A stretch of 64,000 nucleotides of DNA from Tianweitania sp. UT-5YL-CI-8 (GTDB taxonomy: Bacteria > Pseudomonadota > Alphaproteobacteria > Rhizobiales > Rhizobiaceae), in NCBI RefSeq assembly GCF_030010215.1, contig NZ_JASCRR010000003.1, positions 496,001-560,000 of the forward strand, given 5' to 3'. Under the pieces are notes generated by a model. That model did no database searches, had not been told where the DNA came from, and saw only the letters and a list, made by a program, of their open reading frames with translations. Below are positions 9,131-19,300 of the stretch, piece by piece. Both the position numbers and the translations under genes were made by a program. Every line of letters starts with the position of its first letter. Position 1 is the stretch's first letter.

Positions 9131-9853
9131 TCAGGTCCTCTTTGCACCGAGATTGGGAAACAGTTGCATGACGCCGCCGATGACGAACAGGTAGATGCCA
9201 GTCGCGGCGATGCCGGTCTTGACCCACATCGGTGACACCATGTTCTGCAACAGAGCGATGACGCCGAACGCGCACCAGACCAGCGTGATCGTCAGATTGA
9301 CCGGCCTCAGACGTTCGACCCGCACCGGATGCAGGAAGTTGATCGGCAGGAAGGTAAAGATGCCGCACGCCACGACGACGGCGAAGGAGACCCATTCGCC
9401 GGGCTCGATGACGAACAGCGTAAACACCACCATGTTCCAGACCACCGGGAAGCCTTTGAAGAAGTTCTCCTTTGTCTTCATACCCGTATCGGCGTAGTAG
9501 ATTGCGCTGGACACGACGATGATCGCGCCGGCGGTGAACGACAGCCCCTCGCCCATGAAGCCGCGCTGGTATAGCGCAAAGGCCGGGATCAGCACGTAGG
9601 TCACGTAATCGATGATGTTGTCGAGCAATTCGCCAGACCAGGTGGGCAGGATTTCCTTGACCTCGAGCTTGCGCGCGATCGGCCCGTCGATGCCGTCAAC
9701 GAACAGTGCCAGCCCCAGCCACAGGAACATCGCCGTCCAGTTGCCGTCGCTCGCCGCCACCAGCGACAGAAAGGCCAGAAACGACCCGGATGCGGTCAGC
9801 AGGTGAACGGAAAAGGCGCGAGCCTGCGGCCAGGTGACTTTCTTACGCTTCAC
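9131..9853 (-). CDS. pcs: Phosphatidylcholine synthase
   Basis: Integral membrane enzyme that condenses choline with CDP-diacylglycerol to give phosphatidylcholine in one step, a pathway typical of rhizobia, Brucella and other host-associated alphaproteobacteria. It has 240 residues and about eight hydrophobic segments. The modified CDP-alcohol phosphotransferase motif specific to Pcs, DG-x2-AR-x12-G-x3-D-x3-D, is intact (D56, G57, A60, R61, G74, D78, D82). The start is GTG with GGAAA about 8 nt upstream. It is followed directly by the quinone oxidoreductase gene. The 265-bp upstream gap is shared with a divergent UbiH-family gene. Confidence 0.96.
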   Translation of the reverse strand: MKRKKVTWPQARAFSVHLLTASGSFLAFLSLVAASDGNWTAMFLWLGLALFVDGIDGPIARKLEVKEILPTWSGELLDNIIDYVTYVLIPAFALYQRGFMGEGLSFTAGAIIVVSSAIYYADTGMKTKENFFKGFPVVWNMVVFTLFVIEPGEWVSFAVVVACGIFTFLPINFLHPVRVERLRPVNLTITLVWCAFGVIALLQNMVSPMWVKTGIAATGIYLFVIGGVMQLFPNLGAKRT

Positions 9854-10051
9854 GAGCAGTTTCCATTACCCCGCCTCATCAAGCCACATGGTAGCCGACG
9901 ACCTTCACCAGACGGCAACTTATCCGCTGGCCCGGGCACCGTACAAGCGATATCGCCGGTTCTCGCCAACTCACCACAGGAATGAAGCGTGGTCTTCCAG
10001 CAATCCGACTGATGCCCAAGGCTTTTCCGTCGGCATAGGCGAAACGCCGCG

Positions 10052-10081
10052 TTGAACAAATCTCATGCCGCGCTCTATATC
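10052..10081 (+). promoter_or_regulatory. Sigma70-type promoter of the UbiH-family gene
   Basis: TTGAAC and TATATC are separated by 18 bp (17 if the -10 is read as CTATAT, the alphaproteobacterial form). The implied transcription start near 10088 lies downstream of the ATG at 10065 and upstream of the ATG at 10119, which supports the later start codon for the gene. Confidence 0.6.
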
Positions 10082-10118
10082 CGTCTGTATAAGCATCCGC
10101 GCAAACGGAACCGAACCG

Positions 10119-11363
10119 ATGACAGAAGCGTCCACCAGTGCAGCCAGAGTCCTCGTCGCAGGTACGGGACCAGCGGGTATGATCGCCGCGCTGGTATTTG
10201 CACAGGCAGGGTTCGAAGTCGTTTTGGCGGGGCCACCAGTGAGCACCGACGACGATCGCACGACCGCGCTCATGGCGCCTGCACTGGACTATTTGGATAC
10301 ACTCGGTGTGCTCGAAGCGCTGCGCGAAGCGTCCGCTCCACTTCGGACCATGCGCATCGTCGACGGCACCGCGCGCCTGCTGCGCAGCCCGGTGGTCACC
10401 TTTCATGCCAGCGAAATTGACGAACAGCAGTTCGGCTTGAACTTTCCTAATCGAGCACTCAATGCGGCACTGGAGCAGGTAGTGGTCGCTCAAGCCGGAA
10501 TCGCATGGCGCAAATGCATCGTCGAACACTGGTTGCCACGGGAGGACGAAGTTGTCGCCCAGCTTTCGGACGGCTCGGAAGTCCAAGCCAAGCTTGCCGT
10601 TGCCGCGGATGGCCGCACGTCGCCTGCTCGCGAGGCCGCCGGCATCTCAGTAGTTTCGCATGCGCACCGGCAATCCGCTTTGGTGCTCAGCTTTTCGCAC
10701 AGTCGCGACCACGCCTTCACATCCACCGAATTCCACACCGAGACCGGCCCGTTCACCCAAGTTCCTCTTCCCGGCCGGCGTTCGAGTCTGGTCTGGGTGG
10801 TGAGACCCGGGAGCGCCGAAGAACTTAATGCGCTAGACGATACGTCCCTGTCGAAGATCGTCGAGGACCGCATGCAGTCCATACTGGGCCGCGTGACCGT
10901 GGATGGCGGACGGCAAATCTACCCGCTGTCGACAGCGGTGCCGACGCGCTTTGCCGCGAACCGGATCATGCTGGTGGGTGAAGCGGCACATGTTTTCCCG
11001 CCTATCGGCGCACAGGGGCTCAATCTTGGCATAAAAGATGTTCAGCAAGCCGTTGATGCCGCCTCAAGGAATCCGCATGACCCTGGAGCGGCTGGCAGCC
11101 TAGTCTCCTATGATGCTGCCAGGCGCCCCGACATCATGGCGCGCACCGGTGCGGTGAGCCTGCTCAATCTGTCGCTGCTGTCCGACATGCTGCCATCACA
11201 GATTGCGCGCACTGCCGGCCTTTCGCTGCTGGGCGCCGTGTCGCCGCTGCGTGCTTTGTTCATGCGCGAAGGACTGCGTCCCGGCAGCGGTTTTGCCCAG
11301 ATTTTCGAAACGCTGCGGCCAGACGCTCTGCTTTCCCGCCGCGCGGCTGTTTCACGGAAATAG
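10119..11363 (+). CDS. UbiH/UbiF/Coq6-family FAD-dependent monooxygenase
   Basis: Flavin hydroxylase of the class that adds hydroxyls to the ubiquinone ring, 414 residues. The N-terminal Rossmann motif is GTGPAG. The middle DG motif (VAADGRTSPAR) and the C-terminal FAD ribityl motif (IMLVGEAAHVFPPIGAQGLN) are complete, so it should be an active p-hydroxybenzoate-hydroxylase-fold enzyme. Alphaproteobacteria carry UbiL or UbiM variants with different ring positions, so no single symbol is given. An ATG 18 codons earlier lies upstream of the predicted transcription start. Its last 12 bp overlap the convergent AEC gene. Confidence 0.9.
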   Translation: MTEASTSAARVLVAGTGPAGMIAALVFAQAGFEVVLAGPPVSTDDDRTTALMAPALDYLDTLGVLEALREASAPLRTMRIVDGTARLLRSPVVTFHASEIDEQQFGLNFPNRALNAALEQVVVAQAGIAWRKCIVEHWLPREDEVVAQLSDGSEVQAKLAVAADGRTSPAREAAGISVVSHAHRQSALVLSFSHSRDHAFTSTEFHTETGPFTQVPLPGRRSSLVWVVRPGSAEELNALDDTSLSKIVEDRMQSILGRVTVDGGRQIYPLSTAVPTRFAANRIMLVGEAAHVFPPIGAQGLNLGIKDVQQAVDAASRNPHDPGAAGSLVSYDAARRPDIMARTGAVSLLNLSLLSDMLPSQIARTAGLSLLGAVSPLRALFMREGLRPGSGFAQIFETLRPDALLSRRAAVSRK

Positions 11364-12314
11364 GTCGGGGATCAGCATGCCATGCATTATCATGTAGAGC
11401 AGACCCGATAGCGTCACCACCGATACGCAGGTCGAAATCAGGATCGTCGCAGATGCCCGCTCGACCCAGACGCCATATTGCTGCGCGATGACGAAGACGT
11501 TCGTCGCAGTCGGGAGCGCCGCAAGCACGATTGCCGAAAACATCCAGATCGGTGAAAAATTGCCGATCCAGCTCAGCACGAGATAGCAGAGCAATGGGTG
11601 GACAATAAGCTTAAGAAGCAAAATCGGCCCGATTTCGGGCGGCACCCGCTTCAGGGGCCTCAGCGCCAGCGTCACGCCCATGGCGAACAGCGCGCAGGGT
11701 GCAGCGGCGCTGGCGAAATAGTTGAGCAGACGCTCGACGGACAACGGCGCGCGGAACTGAAAATACGCCGCCGTCACACCTATGACTGTCGAGATGATGA
11801 ACGGATGGAAGGCAATCTTGCGCACCACCTCTGCGACGAGTTGCAGAGGTGGGCGGCGATCGTCGCCCGCAAGCGCCATCATCATCGGCGCAACGCAAAA
11901 ATGCAGTGCGTTCTCGACACAGAAGATCAGCGCCACCGGCACCGCCGCTTCCTCGCCGAGCGCCAGAAGAGCGATCCCAGGCCCCATATATCCAATGTTG
12001 CCATAGCAGGCCCCGAACGCCCGCATCGTCGATTCGGCGATGCCGCTGCGCTGCAACAGCATGGAACCCACGAACATGATCGTGAAGATCGAATAGGTCG
12101 CGATCACAGCGCCCGCGATGTAGCGCCACTCCGTTAATTGCTCAAACGGCGTCTTGGAGAGCAGCTGGAAGAACAGCGCGGGCAAAGCCACGTAGATGAT
12201 GAAGGTATTCATCCAGCCCAGCGCCTCGACGGGCTGGCGCGTGATCCGAGCCGCTACGAATCCGGCGAAAATCATGCCGAAGAATGGCAGAACGAGGCCC
12301 ACGATGTCCGACAT
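11352..12314 (-). CDS. AEC-family (auxin efflux carrier) transporter
   Basis: Integral membrane transporter of the bile/arsenite/riboflavin superfamily, 320 residues with about ten hydrophobic segments in two halves. Characterised bacterial members move organic acids such as malate or malonate; the substrate here is unknown. The chosen ATG yields MSDIVGLVLPFFGMIFAGF, the usual start at the first helix; the frame is open for 45 codons upstream without relevance. The gene converges on and overlaps the UbiH-family gene by 12 bp. It diverges from hspQ. Confidence 0.9.
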   Translation of the reverse strand: MSDIVGLVLPFFGMIFAGFVAARITRQPVEALGWMNTFIIYVALPALFFQLLSKTPFEQLTEWRYIAGAVIATYSIFTIMFVGSMLLQRSGIAESTMRAFGACYGNIGYMGPGIALLALGEEAAVPVALIFCVENALHFCVAPMMMALAGDDRRPPLQLVAEVVRKIAFHPFIISTVIGVTAAYFQFRAPLSVERLLNYFASAAAPCALFAMGVTLALRPLKRVPPEIGPILLLKLIVHPLLCYLVLSWIGNFSPIWMFSAIVLAALPTATNVFVIAQQYGVWVERASATILISTCVSVVTLSGLLYMIMHGMLIPDLFP

Positions 12315-12436
12315 TTTCGTCTTTCGGCTGAAACTTCGCGTTTCCGCTAGCTCGTGGCTTCGTGCTGCGTCAACCCAACAGCATTGAATTGATGGGACAA
12401 GTGCGCCAAATAGAGCCGGACATGACGGTGAATTGC

Positions 12437-12760
12437 ATGAAGACGGCAAAATTTTCTATAGGGCAGGTTGTCCGGCACAGGTTGTTTCCGTTTCGCGGCG
12501 TGATTTTCGACGTCGATCCGGAATTCAACAACACGGAAGAATGGTACGAATCCATTCCTGAAGCCGTTCGCCCGCGCCGCGACCAGCCGTTCTACCATCT
12601 GCTCGCTGAAAATGCGGAGACCGAATACATTGCCTATGTTTCGGAACAGAATCTTCTGGAGGACAGTTCGGGCGATCCGGTACGGCATCCGCAGATCCAC
12701 GAGTTCTTCGACAAGGATCAGGACGGCAGCTACCACCCGAAAAGCCGGCTGCAGAACTAA
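12437..12760 (+). CDS. hspQ: Heat shock protein HspQ (YccV family)
   Basis: Small cytosolic protein, 107 residues from the chosen ATG. In Escherichia coli HspQ binds hemimethylated DNA and is an adaptor that enhances Lon proteolysis. The family core is evident: KFSIGQVVRHRLFPFRGVIF followed by DVDPEFNNTEEWYESIP, then FYHLLAENAETEYIAYVSEQNL. An in-frame ATG five codons earlier (12422) and another at 12392 are possible; the chosen one matches the family N-terminus. No strong ribosome site is visible at any of them. A bidirectional terminator follows 27 bp after the stop. Confidence 0.92.
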   Translation: MKTAKFSIGQVVRHRLFPFRGVIFDVDPEFNNTEEWYESIPEAVRPRRDQPFYHLLAENAETEYIAYVSEQNLLEDSSGDPVRHPQIHEFFDKDQDGSYHPKSRLQN

Positions 12761-12787
12761 TTTGATCTTTACTGACTTGAAGACATG

Positions 12788-12820
12788 AAAAAAGCGGGGT
12801 GTCGAAGCCCCGCTTTTTTT
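12788..12820. terminator. Bidirectional rho-independent terminator between hspQ and ialB-like gene
   Basis: A perfect GCGGGG/CCCCGC stem with an 8-nt loop is flanked by six A and seven T residues, which extend the stem and give a U-tract on both strands. It separates the converging hspQ and IalB-family genes. Confidence 0.9.
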
Positions 12821-12843
12821 GTTGGTCGCGCCAGCGTTGCGGC

Positions 12844-13470
12844 TTAGTTCGCGGTCTTTGCCTTGTCCTGCTCTTCCTTGAGCTTCTTGGCGAAGTCCTC
12901 GTTGTTCTTGCTGACGAATTCCTGCAGCTTTTTCTGGCGGGCTTCCAGATCCGACTGCTTCAGCGGCTCGCCGTCGAAAGCACCGGTAAAGCCCTGCAGC
13001 GAAACCTTGATCGGGTTGGGCTGGTTCTGGAAGTTGATCGAGGTGAGGGTCAGTTCCTGCCCCTTCTTGAAGGAGGCGACAATTTGATCGGTCAGCGCGA
13101 TCTCGGCCACGCAGCGATCAGGAAAGCAGATCACATAGTCGAGCTTCTGTGCCTTGCCGCCATCGATCTGGAGACCGATGCCGGGAGGAACCAAACGGCC
13201 GCTCGGCACGGTAACCTGGAATACCTTGCGGTTCACCTTGCCCTTAAGCTCGATCAGGCTGAGGCCGGTGACGAGCTGGCCGCTGGAGGCGGTCAGGATG
13301 TTCTGGACGTTGCAGATATCGACGTCTTCCTGCTTGGAACAGGCCTTGAACCAACCCTGAGGAATTTGCTGCTGCTGTGCTGCGGCAGGCGTCAGGCCGG
13401 CTGCAAGCACGGCCGCAGCAGCTGCCGCCATGACCGGAAGACGGAAACCGTCGATTTTCTGGCTCGTCAT
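12844..13470 (-). CDS. Invasion-associated locus B (IalB) family periplasmic protein
   Basis: Secreted protein of 208 residues with a long signal peptide (hydrophobic Ala-rich core, cleavage after PAAAQ or nearby, about residue 31). The IalB domain follows, with WFKACSKQEDVDICNVQN and a CFPDRC pair, four cysteines likely to form two disulfides. The last 35 residues are a charged Lys/Glu-rich helix. In Bartonella and Brucella relatives aid erythrocyte or host entry, but the family is widespread in free-living rhizobia, where the role is unclear. It is monocistronic, bounded downstream by a strong terminator. Confidence 0.92.
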   Translation of the reverse strand: MTSQKIDGFRLPVMAAAAAAVLAAGLTPAAAQQQQIPQGWFKACSKQEDVDICNVQNILTASSGQLVTGLSLIELKGKVNRKVFQVTVPSGRLVPPGIGLQIDGGKAQKLDYVICFPDRCVAEIALTDQIVASFKKGQELTLTSINFQNQPNPIKVSLQGFTGAFDGEPLKQSDLEARQKKLQEFVSKNNEDFAKKLKEEQDKAKTAN

Positions 13471-13809
13471 CGTCCTCGAATCCTCTCAATCAAATCTCGG
13501 AAGCGGCGTCTTGCCGCGTATCATCGCTACCTGTTGGCAAATTGAGGCAACAGCATGACTCTCGTTTGCGTGTTACACCGGCAAGGTGAGTAAATCCAGC
13601 CTCTTGCAAGATGAACCGACGCTGTCAAAACCTCTTTCTATGATTGGTGTGGCTGACCTGCAGACGTTGCGCCGAAAGGATTTGCTGGACGCCGACGAAG
13701 CCCCCGCTTTGAGCTAGACGAAGCCCCATTCGCCACGGCATGGACTGGCGCTTATGACCGCTGTACGGTCCGAATCATGCCTATTCCGCAGTATCTCAGG
13801 AGGATCGCC
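13471..13809. other. Intergenic region between divergent ialB-like and YejA-like genes
   Basis: This 339-bp gap must hold promoters for both flanking genes. On the minus strand a TTGACA near 13623 could be a -35 for the IalB gene, but no good -10 follows at 16-18 bp. At its right end is the perfect AGGAGG (13798-13803) that sets the GTG start of the binding-protein gene. No gene or repeat is seen. Confidence 0.5.
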
Positions 13810-13812
13810 GTG
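13798..13812 (+). promoter_or_regulatory. Consensus Shine-Dalgarno deciding a GTG start
   Basis: AGGAGG is followed by 6 nt and then GTG at 13810. An in-frame ATG at 13777 lies upstream of this site and has no comparable ribosome site, so the GTG is preferred. Confidence 0.8.
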
Positions 13813-15633
13813 AGACGGACCGTCGCTGGCCTTTCGCTCATCATAGCCTTCGGCACTACCGCCTTCGCAGAACCGCAGCACGGTTTGTCGATGCATGGCG
13901 AGCCCGCCCTGCCCGCCGATTTCAAGAGCTTCCCTTATGCCAATCCCGACGCGCCGAAGGGTGGCGAGGTCACCTATTGCGTGGTCGGCACCTTCGACAA
14001 CCTCAATCCGTTCATTCTCAAGAGCCTGCGGACGACCTCGCGCGGGGTGATCGATACGATTTTCGGCAATCTGGTCTTCGAACCGCTGATGCAGCGAAAT
14101 GCCGACGAGCCATTCGGTCTCTATGGCCTCCTAGCCGAATCGGTCGACATTGCCGAGGATCGCAGCTGGGCCGAGTTCAACCTGAACCCCAACGCCAAAT
14201 GGTCAGACGGCAACCCCGTCACGCCGGAAGACATCCTCTTCACCTATGAGGTTTTCACCGCCAAAGGCCGGCCACCCTATAGCGACCGCATGGCAAAGAT
14301 CGCCAAGCTTGAGAAGACAGGCGACCACAGCGTCAAATTCACTTTCAACGAGAAAGCGGACCGGGAATTCCCGCTGGTCATAGCCTTGACCCCAATCGTA
14401 CCGAAACATGCCTTCAACATCGACACATTCGACCAGACGACGCTCAAGCCGTTGACCGGCAGCGGCGCCTATACCATCGATCAGGTCCGGCCCGGCGACC
14501 GCGTGGTCTTCAAGCGCAACCCGGACTATTGGGGCAAGGACGTGCCGGCGAAAGTCGGTTTCGACAATTACGACCGCATCACGATCCAATATTTCCTCAA
14601 TGCGAACGCACAGTTCGAGGCCTTCAAGAAAGGCCTGTGCTCGATCTATGCCGGGTCGATCTACACCGGCATGGGTCCACTCCAGGCGGAACGCGACTTC
14701 GGCTTTCCCGCCGCCCAGAAGGGCGATGTCGTCGTCCAGTCGTTCAAGCTCGGCATTCCGCCGGTGGTGACTGGCTTCCTGTTCAACACCCGTCAGGAAA
14801 AATTCAGCGATCCGAAAGTCCGTGAGGCGCTGGCGATGCTGTACGACTTCGAATGGGCCAACAACAATTTGTTCGGTGGGAAATTCCAAAGGCTGATGAG
14901 CTATTGGCAGGGCTCGGAACTGTCGGCCATCGGCAATCCTGCTACGGAAAAGGAAAAAGCGCTGCTTGCGCCCTTCCCCGACCGTGTACCAGCCAACGTC
15001 CTAGACGGGTCCTGGCGTCCGCCGGTCAGCGACGGTTCGGGCCAGGACAGGAAGGTGCTCAAGGTGGCCTTCGATCTTCTGAGGGAGGCCGGCTACAAGA
15101 TCGACAATGGCCAATTGCTCGACCCGCAGGGCAACCCGTTCAGCTTCGAGATCATCGTCGCCTCGCAGGACGAGGAGCGCTTGGCCGGCGTATACCAGCG
15201 CGCCTTGCAAAAGCTAGGCATCGCCGTGACGATCCGCTTGCTGGATGGCGACCAAATCCAGGCGCGAAAGCAGCGTTTCGACTTTGAGATGCTGATCGGC
15301 TCCACAGGCTTCAACAACTCGCTGTCGCCCGGCCTGGAGCAGGTCTTCCGTTGGGGGTCGGAATCCAAGAACAGCGAAGGCTCGTTCAACCTGGCCGGCG
15401 TTGCAGATCCGGCAATCGACGCGGCGATCGACGCGATGCTCAACGCCCGCGAGAAGGACGACTTCGTCTCGGCGGTGCGCGTTCTCGACAGGCTCCTGAT
15501 CTCGGGCCATTACATGGTGCCGACGCAATACAATCCCGAGCAATGGGTTGCCTACTGGAAGCAGTTCAAGCACCCCGAAAAGACATCGCTGTTTGGTTAT
15601 CAGCCCGCCACTTGGTGGATCGACACCGAGTAA
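13810..15633 (+). CDS. Extracellular solute-binding protein, family 5 (YejA/OppA-like)
   Basis: Periplasmic binding protein for peptides or related oligomers, 607 residues. From the GTG start the signal peptide MRRTVAGLSLIIAFGTTAFA is compact and ends in an A-x-A-like site. Starting at the upstream ATG would add 11 residues. The SBP_bac_5 core includes DNLNPFILKS, WSDGNPVTPEDILFTYE and a C-terminal region with GYQPATWWID. Length and the CVVGTFDNLNPF segment resemble YejA of the microcin C/peptide importer YejABEF. No permease or ATPase is adjacent, so it is an orphan. The fused ATPase transporter at the start of the window is a possible but unproven partner. Confidence 0.92.
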   Translation: MRRTVAGLSLIIAFGTTAFAEPQHGLSMHGEPALPADFKSFPYANPDAPKGGEVTYCVVGTFDNLNPFILKSLRTTSRGVIDTIFGNLVFEPLMQRNADEPFGLYGLLAESVDIAEDRSWAEFNLNPNAKWSDGNPVTPEDILFTYEVFTAKGRPPYSDRMAKIAKLEKTGDHSVKFTFNEKADREFPLVIALTPIVPKHAFNIDTFDQTTLKPLTGSGAYTIDQVRPGDRVVFKRNPDYWGKDVPAKVGFDNYDRITIQYFLNANAQFEAFKKGLCSIYAGSIYTGMGPLQAERDFGFPAAQKGDVVVQSFKLGIPPVVTGFLFNTRQEKFSDPKVREALAMLYDFEWANNNLFGGKFQRLMSYWQGSELSAIGNPATEKEKALLAPFPDRVPANVLDGSWRPPVSDGSGQDRKVLKVAFDLLREAGYKIDNGQLLDPQGNPFSFEIIVASQDEERLAGVYQRALQKLGIAVTIRLLDGDQIQARKQRFDFEMLIGSTGFNNSLSPGLEQVFRWGSESKNSEGSFNLAGVADPAIDAAIDAMLNAREKDDFVSAVRVLDRLLISGHYMVPTQYNPEQWVAYWKQFKHPEKTSLFGYQPATWWIDTE

Positions 15634-15665
15634 TTGGCGAACTCGAGGCTTCGGAAGGAAATCTC

Positions 15666-16334
15666 ATGGCTGGTCAGCAATCGCTTTCCATTGACGTCGT
15701 TTCGGATGTCGTTTGCCCGTGGTGCTATGTCGGCAAGAAACGGCTCGAGGCTGCAATTGCCCTGACGCCCGATGTCGCCGTCGAGGTGCGGTGGCGGCCC
15801 TTCCAGCTCGACGCGACGATCCCGGCTGGCGGCATGGACCGAAGACAATACATGATGTCGAAATTCGGCGACGAAAAGCGCATCGACCAGGCACATGCCA
15901 ATTTGACAGCCATGGGTGCGGCCGAAGGCATCGCCTTCGACTTCGACGCCATCAAGGTCGCACCCAACACGCTCGACGCCCATCGCGTCATCCGCTGGGC
16001 GGCGACATCGGGCATCGGGGTGCAGGGCAGACTGGTGACGGAACTGTTCGGCCGCTATTTTGAACACGGCGAAAACATCGGCGATCCGCGTGTGCTTGCC
16101 GCTGCGGCCGGTGCCGCTAGCATGGATGCGGCAGTAGTGGAAGCCATGCTGGCAACCGATGCCAATCGCGACGAGGTTTCCGGCGAAGTCGCCACCGCGT
16201 CGCGCATGGGGATATCTGGCGTTCCCTGCTTCCTCCTTGAGAGCAAATATGCCGTGATGGGCGCACAGGAAGCTTCTGCGCTAGCCGATGCAATCCGCCA
16301 GGTGGCGACCGCAAAGGCGAGCGGTGACATCTGA
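15666..16334 (+). CDS. DsbA-family oxidoreductase, FrnE-like
   Basis: Cytosolic thioredoxin-fold protein of the FrnE/2-hydroxychromene-2-carboxylate isomerase class, 222 residues and no signal peptide. The CxxC site is CPWC (SDVVCPWCYVGKKRL, residues 17-20), followed by an all-helical insert and the cis-Pro segment ISGVPCFLLE. These proteins act as disulfide oxidoreductases linked to oxidative stress in Deinococcus and others. The frame runs 105 codons upstream inside the binding-protein gene; the ATG with AAGGAA 6 nt before it is chosen. It starts 32 bp after the previous stop, so co-transcription is likely. Confidence 0.91.
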   Translation: MAGQQSLSIDVVSDVVCPWCYVGKKRLEAAIALTPDVAVEVRWRPFQLDATIPAGGMDRRQYMMSKFGDEKRIDQAHANLTAMGAAEGIAFDFDAIKVAPNTLDAHRVIRWAATSGIGVQGRLVTELFGRYFEHGENIGDPRVLAAAAGAASMDAAVVEAMLATDANRDEVSGEVATASRMGISGVPCFLLESKYAVMGAQEASALADAIRQVATAKASGDI

Positions 16335-16337
16335 GCG

Positions 16338-19300
16338 TCAGGCCGCCTGCGCCAACTTGGCCAATTGCGTCATCACAACAGCGGCACCCGCCAGGCGCTT
16401 TTCCGGATTCGGCCAGTCCCTTGCCAGCACCACGCTCTGGTCCGGTCTGATCTTGGCCAAGGAGCCCTGTTCTGCGATGAAGCGCACCAGCCCTGCCGGA
16501 TTTGAGAATTCCTTGTTGCGGAACTGGACGACGATGCCTTTCGGCCCGGCATCGAGCTTTTCAACATTGGATTTCCGGCACAGCGCTTTGATGAAGACGA
16601 TCTTCAGCAGGTGCTTGACCTCTTCCGGCAGCGGTCCGAAACGGTCGATGAGCTCGGCACCGAACGCGTCGATCTCTTCCGGATTCTCCAGGTCGCCCAA
16701 TCGGCGATAAAGCGCCAGGCGGAGCTGCAGATCGGGCACATAGCCCTCCGGGATCATCACGGCCGTGCCCACGCTGATCTGCGGCGACCAGCCGGTATCG
16801 AGCGCATGGCCGTCGTCCTTGATCTCGGCGACGGCCTCTTCCAGCATCTGCTGGTAGAGTTCAAAACCGACTTCCTTGATATGGCCGGATTGCTCTTCGC
16901 CCAAAAGGTTGCCGGCACCGCGAATGTCGAGGTCGTGGCTGGCAAGCTGGAAGCCGGCCCCCAACGTATCGAGGGACTGTAGAACCTTGAGCCTGCGATC
17001 GGCGGTGCTGGTCAGCGTGCGGTTCGCCGGCAGCGTGAATAGGGCATAGGCGCGCACCTTCGAACGACCGACGCGGCCCCTGATCTGGTAGAGCTGAGCC
17101 AGGCCGAACATGTCGGCGCGATGCACGATCAGCGTATTGGCCGTCGGAATGTCGAGGCCCGATTCCACGATGGTTGTCGACAATAGCACATCGTACTGGC
17201 CGTCGTAGAAGGCGTTCATGATGTCGTCGAGTTCGCCCGCCGGCATCTGGCCATGGGCCATGCCGACTTTCAGCTCCGGAACGGTTTCTTTCAGGAAATC
17301 AGCGATTTCCGACAGGTCGCTAATGCGTGGCACGACGTAGAAGCTCTGCCCGCCGCGATAACGTTCGCGCAGCAGGGTCTCGCGGATGACCAGCGGATCG
17401 AAAGGCGAGATGAAGCTGCGCACCGCCATGCGGTCCACCGGCGGCGTGGCGATGAGCGACAGCTCGCGTACCCCCGTCAGCGCCAGTTGCAGGGTACGCG
17501 GGATCGGGGTCGCTGACAGGGTGAGCACATGGACGTCGCTCTTGAGGTCCTTCAGACGCTCCTTGTGCTTGACGCCGAAATGCTGCTCCTCGTCGATGAT
17601 GAGCAGTCCAAGATTCCGGAAGGAGATCGCCGAGCCAAGCAGCGCATGGGTGCCGACAACGATATCGACCGTGCCGTCGGAGAGGCCCTTCTTGGTCTCG
17701 GCCAGTTCCTTAGCGGTGACTAGGCGCGAAGCCTGACGCACCCTGATCGGCAGTCCGGCAAAGCGCTGGGAGAAGGTCTTGAAATGCTGTCGCGACAGAA
17801 GCGTTGTGGGCACCACCACCGCCACCTGGAAGCCCTCCATGGCTGCCAGGAACGCGGCGCGCAATGCCACCTCCGTCTTGCCGAAACCGACGTCGCCGCA
17901 GATCAAGCGGTCCATCGGCTTGCCGGCAGCCAGATCCTCGGCCACCGCATCGATGGCATTCTGCTGGTCATCCGTCTCCTCATAGGGGAAGCGGGCAGCG
18001 AATTCGCCATAGAGGCCTTCCGGCGGCATCATGCGCGGCGCGGTGCGCATATGCCGTTCGGCGGCGATCTTGATGAGCTGCCCGGCCATGTCGAGCAAAC
18101 GGCGCTTGAGTTTCGCCTTGCGCGACTGCCATGCGCCGCCGCCCAGCCTGTCGAGCGTGGCCTCGGCCGAATCCGAGCCGTAGCGGCTCAACAGTTCGAT
18201 GTTTTCGACCGGAAGGAACAGGCGGCCATCGCTAGCGTAGTGGATTTCGAGACAGTCGTGTGGCGCACCCGCGGCCTCGATGGTCTTTAACCCGACGAAG
18301 CGCCCGATGCCGTGGTCGGCGTGGACGACGATGTCGCCGGCAGACAACGACGAGGCTTCCGCGATGAAATCCGAAGCCTTCTTGCGGCGCTTGGAACTGC
18401 GCACCAACCGGTCGCCAAGGATATCTTGCTCGGCAACCACTAAAAAGGCGTCGGTCTCGAAACCCTGTTCGAGCGGCAGCGCAACCAGACCCGCCTGCCC
18501 CGACTGCAGCTTTTCGACATCGGAGAGGGATGCGACAGTCTTGAGATTGCCAAGCCCGTGCTCTTCGAGAATCTGCGTCAGGCGATCGAGCGAGCCTTCC
18601 GTCCAACCGGCCACCAGAACGCGGCGCTTGCCGATGCGTTGCTCGGCGATGTGCTTGACCGCCACGTCGAAGACATTGACGTTGGGGTCGGCGCGCTCCT
18701 CGGCAAAGCTCCGGCCGGCGCGAGAGCCGGCATGCAGAACCTTACGACCGCCGGCATCCGGAGCATCGAAGGGGCTGAGTTCGACTGCCAGACGGTCAGC
18801 TACCGCAGCAGCGATATCGTCGGGCGACAGATAGAGCAGCGCCGGCGGCACCGGCTTGTAAGGGACGGCATCCTTCAGCCCGCTCTCGCCCTGCTTTTTG
18901 CGCGCGTCATAATGATCGAGGATCAGCGTGTGCCGCTCATTGAACGATTCCCGTGTCAGATGGTCGAAGATGAACGGCGTGCCAGGCAGATAGTCGAACA
19001 GCGTCTCAAGGCCGTCATAGAAAAACGGCAGCCAGTGTTCCATGCCGGCGAAACGCCGGCCTTCGCTGATAGCCGCGTACAGAGCATCGTCGCGCGATGG
19101 CGCGCCGAAGGCTTCGATGTAACTGCGGCGGAACCGGCTGATCGCATCCGGCGTCAGCTCGACCTCGCTCATGGTCTGCAACACCAGTTCGGGCCGGTTG
19201 CCGGTGGTGCGTTGGCTGGCGAGATCAAAAGCACGGATCGATTCGAGCGTGTCGCCAAAGAAATCGAGCCGCAGCGCGTCGTCCGAGCCGGGGGCGAAGA

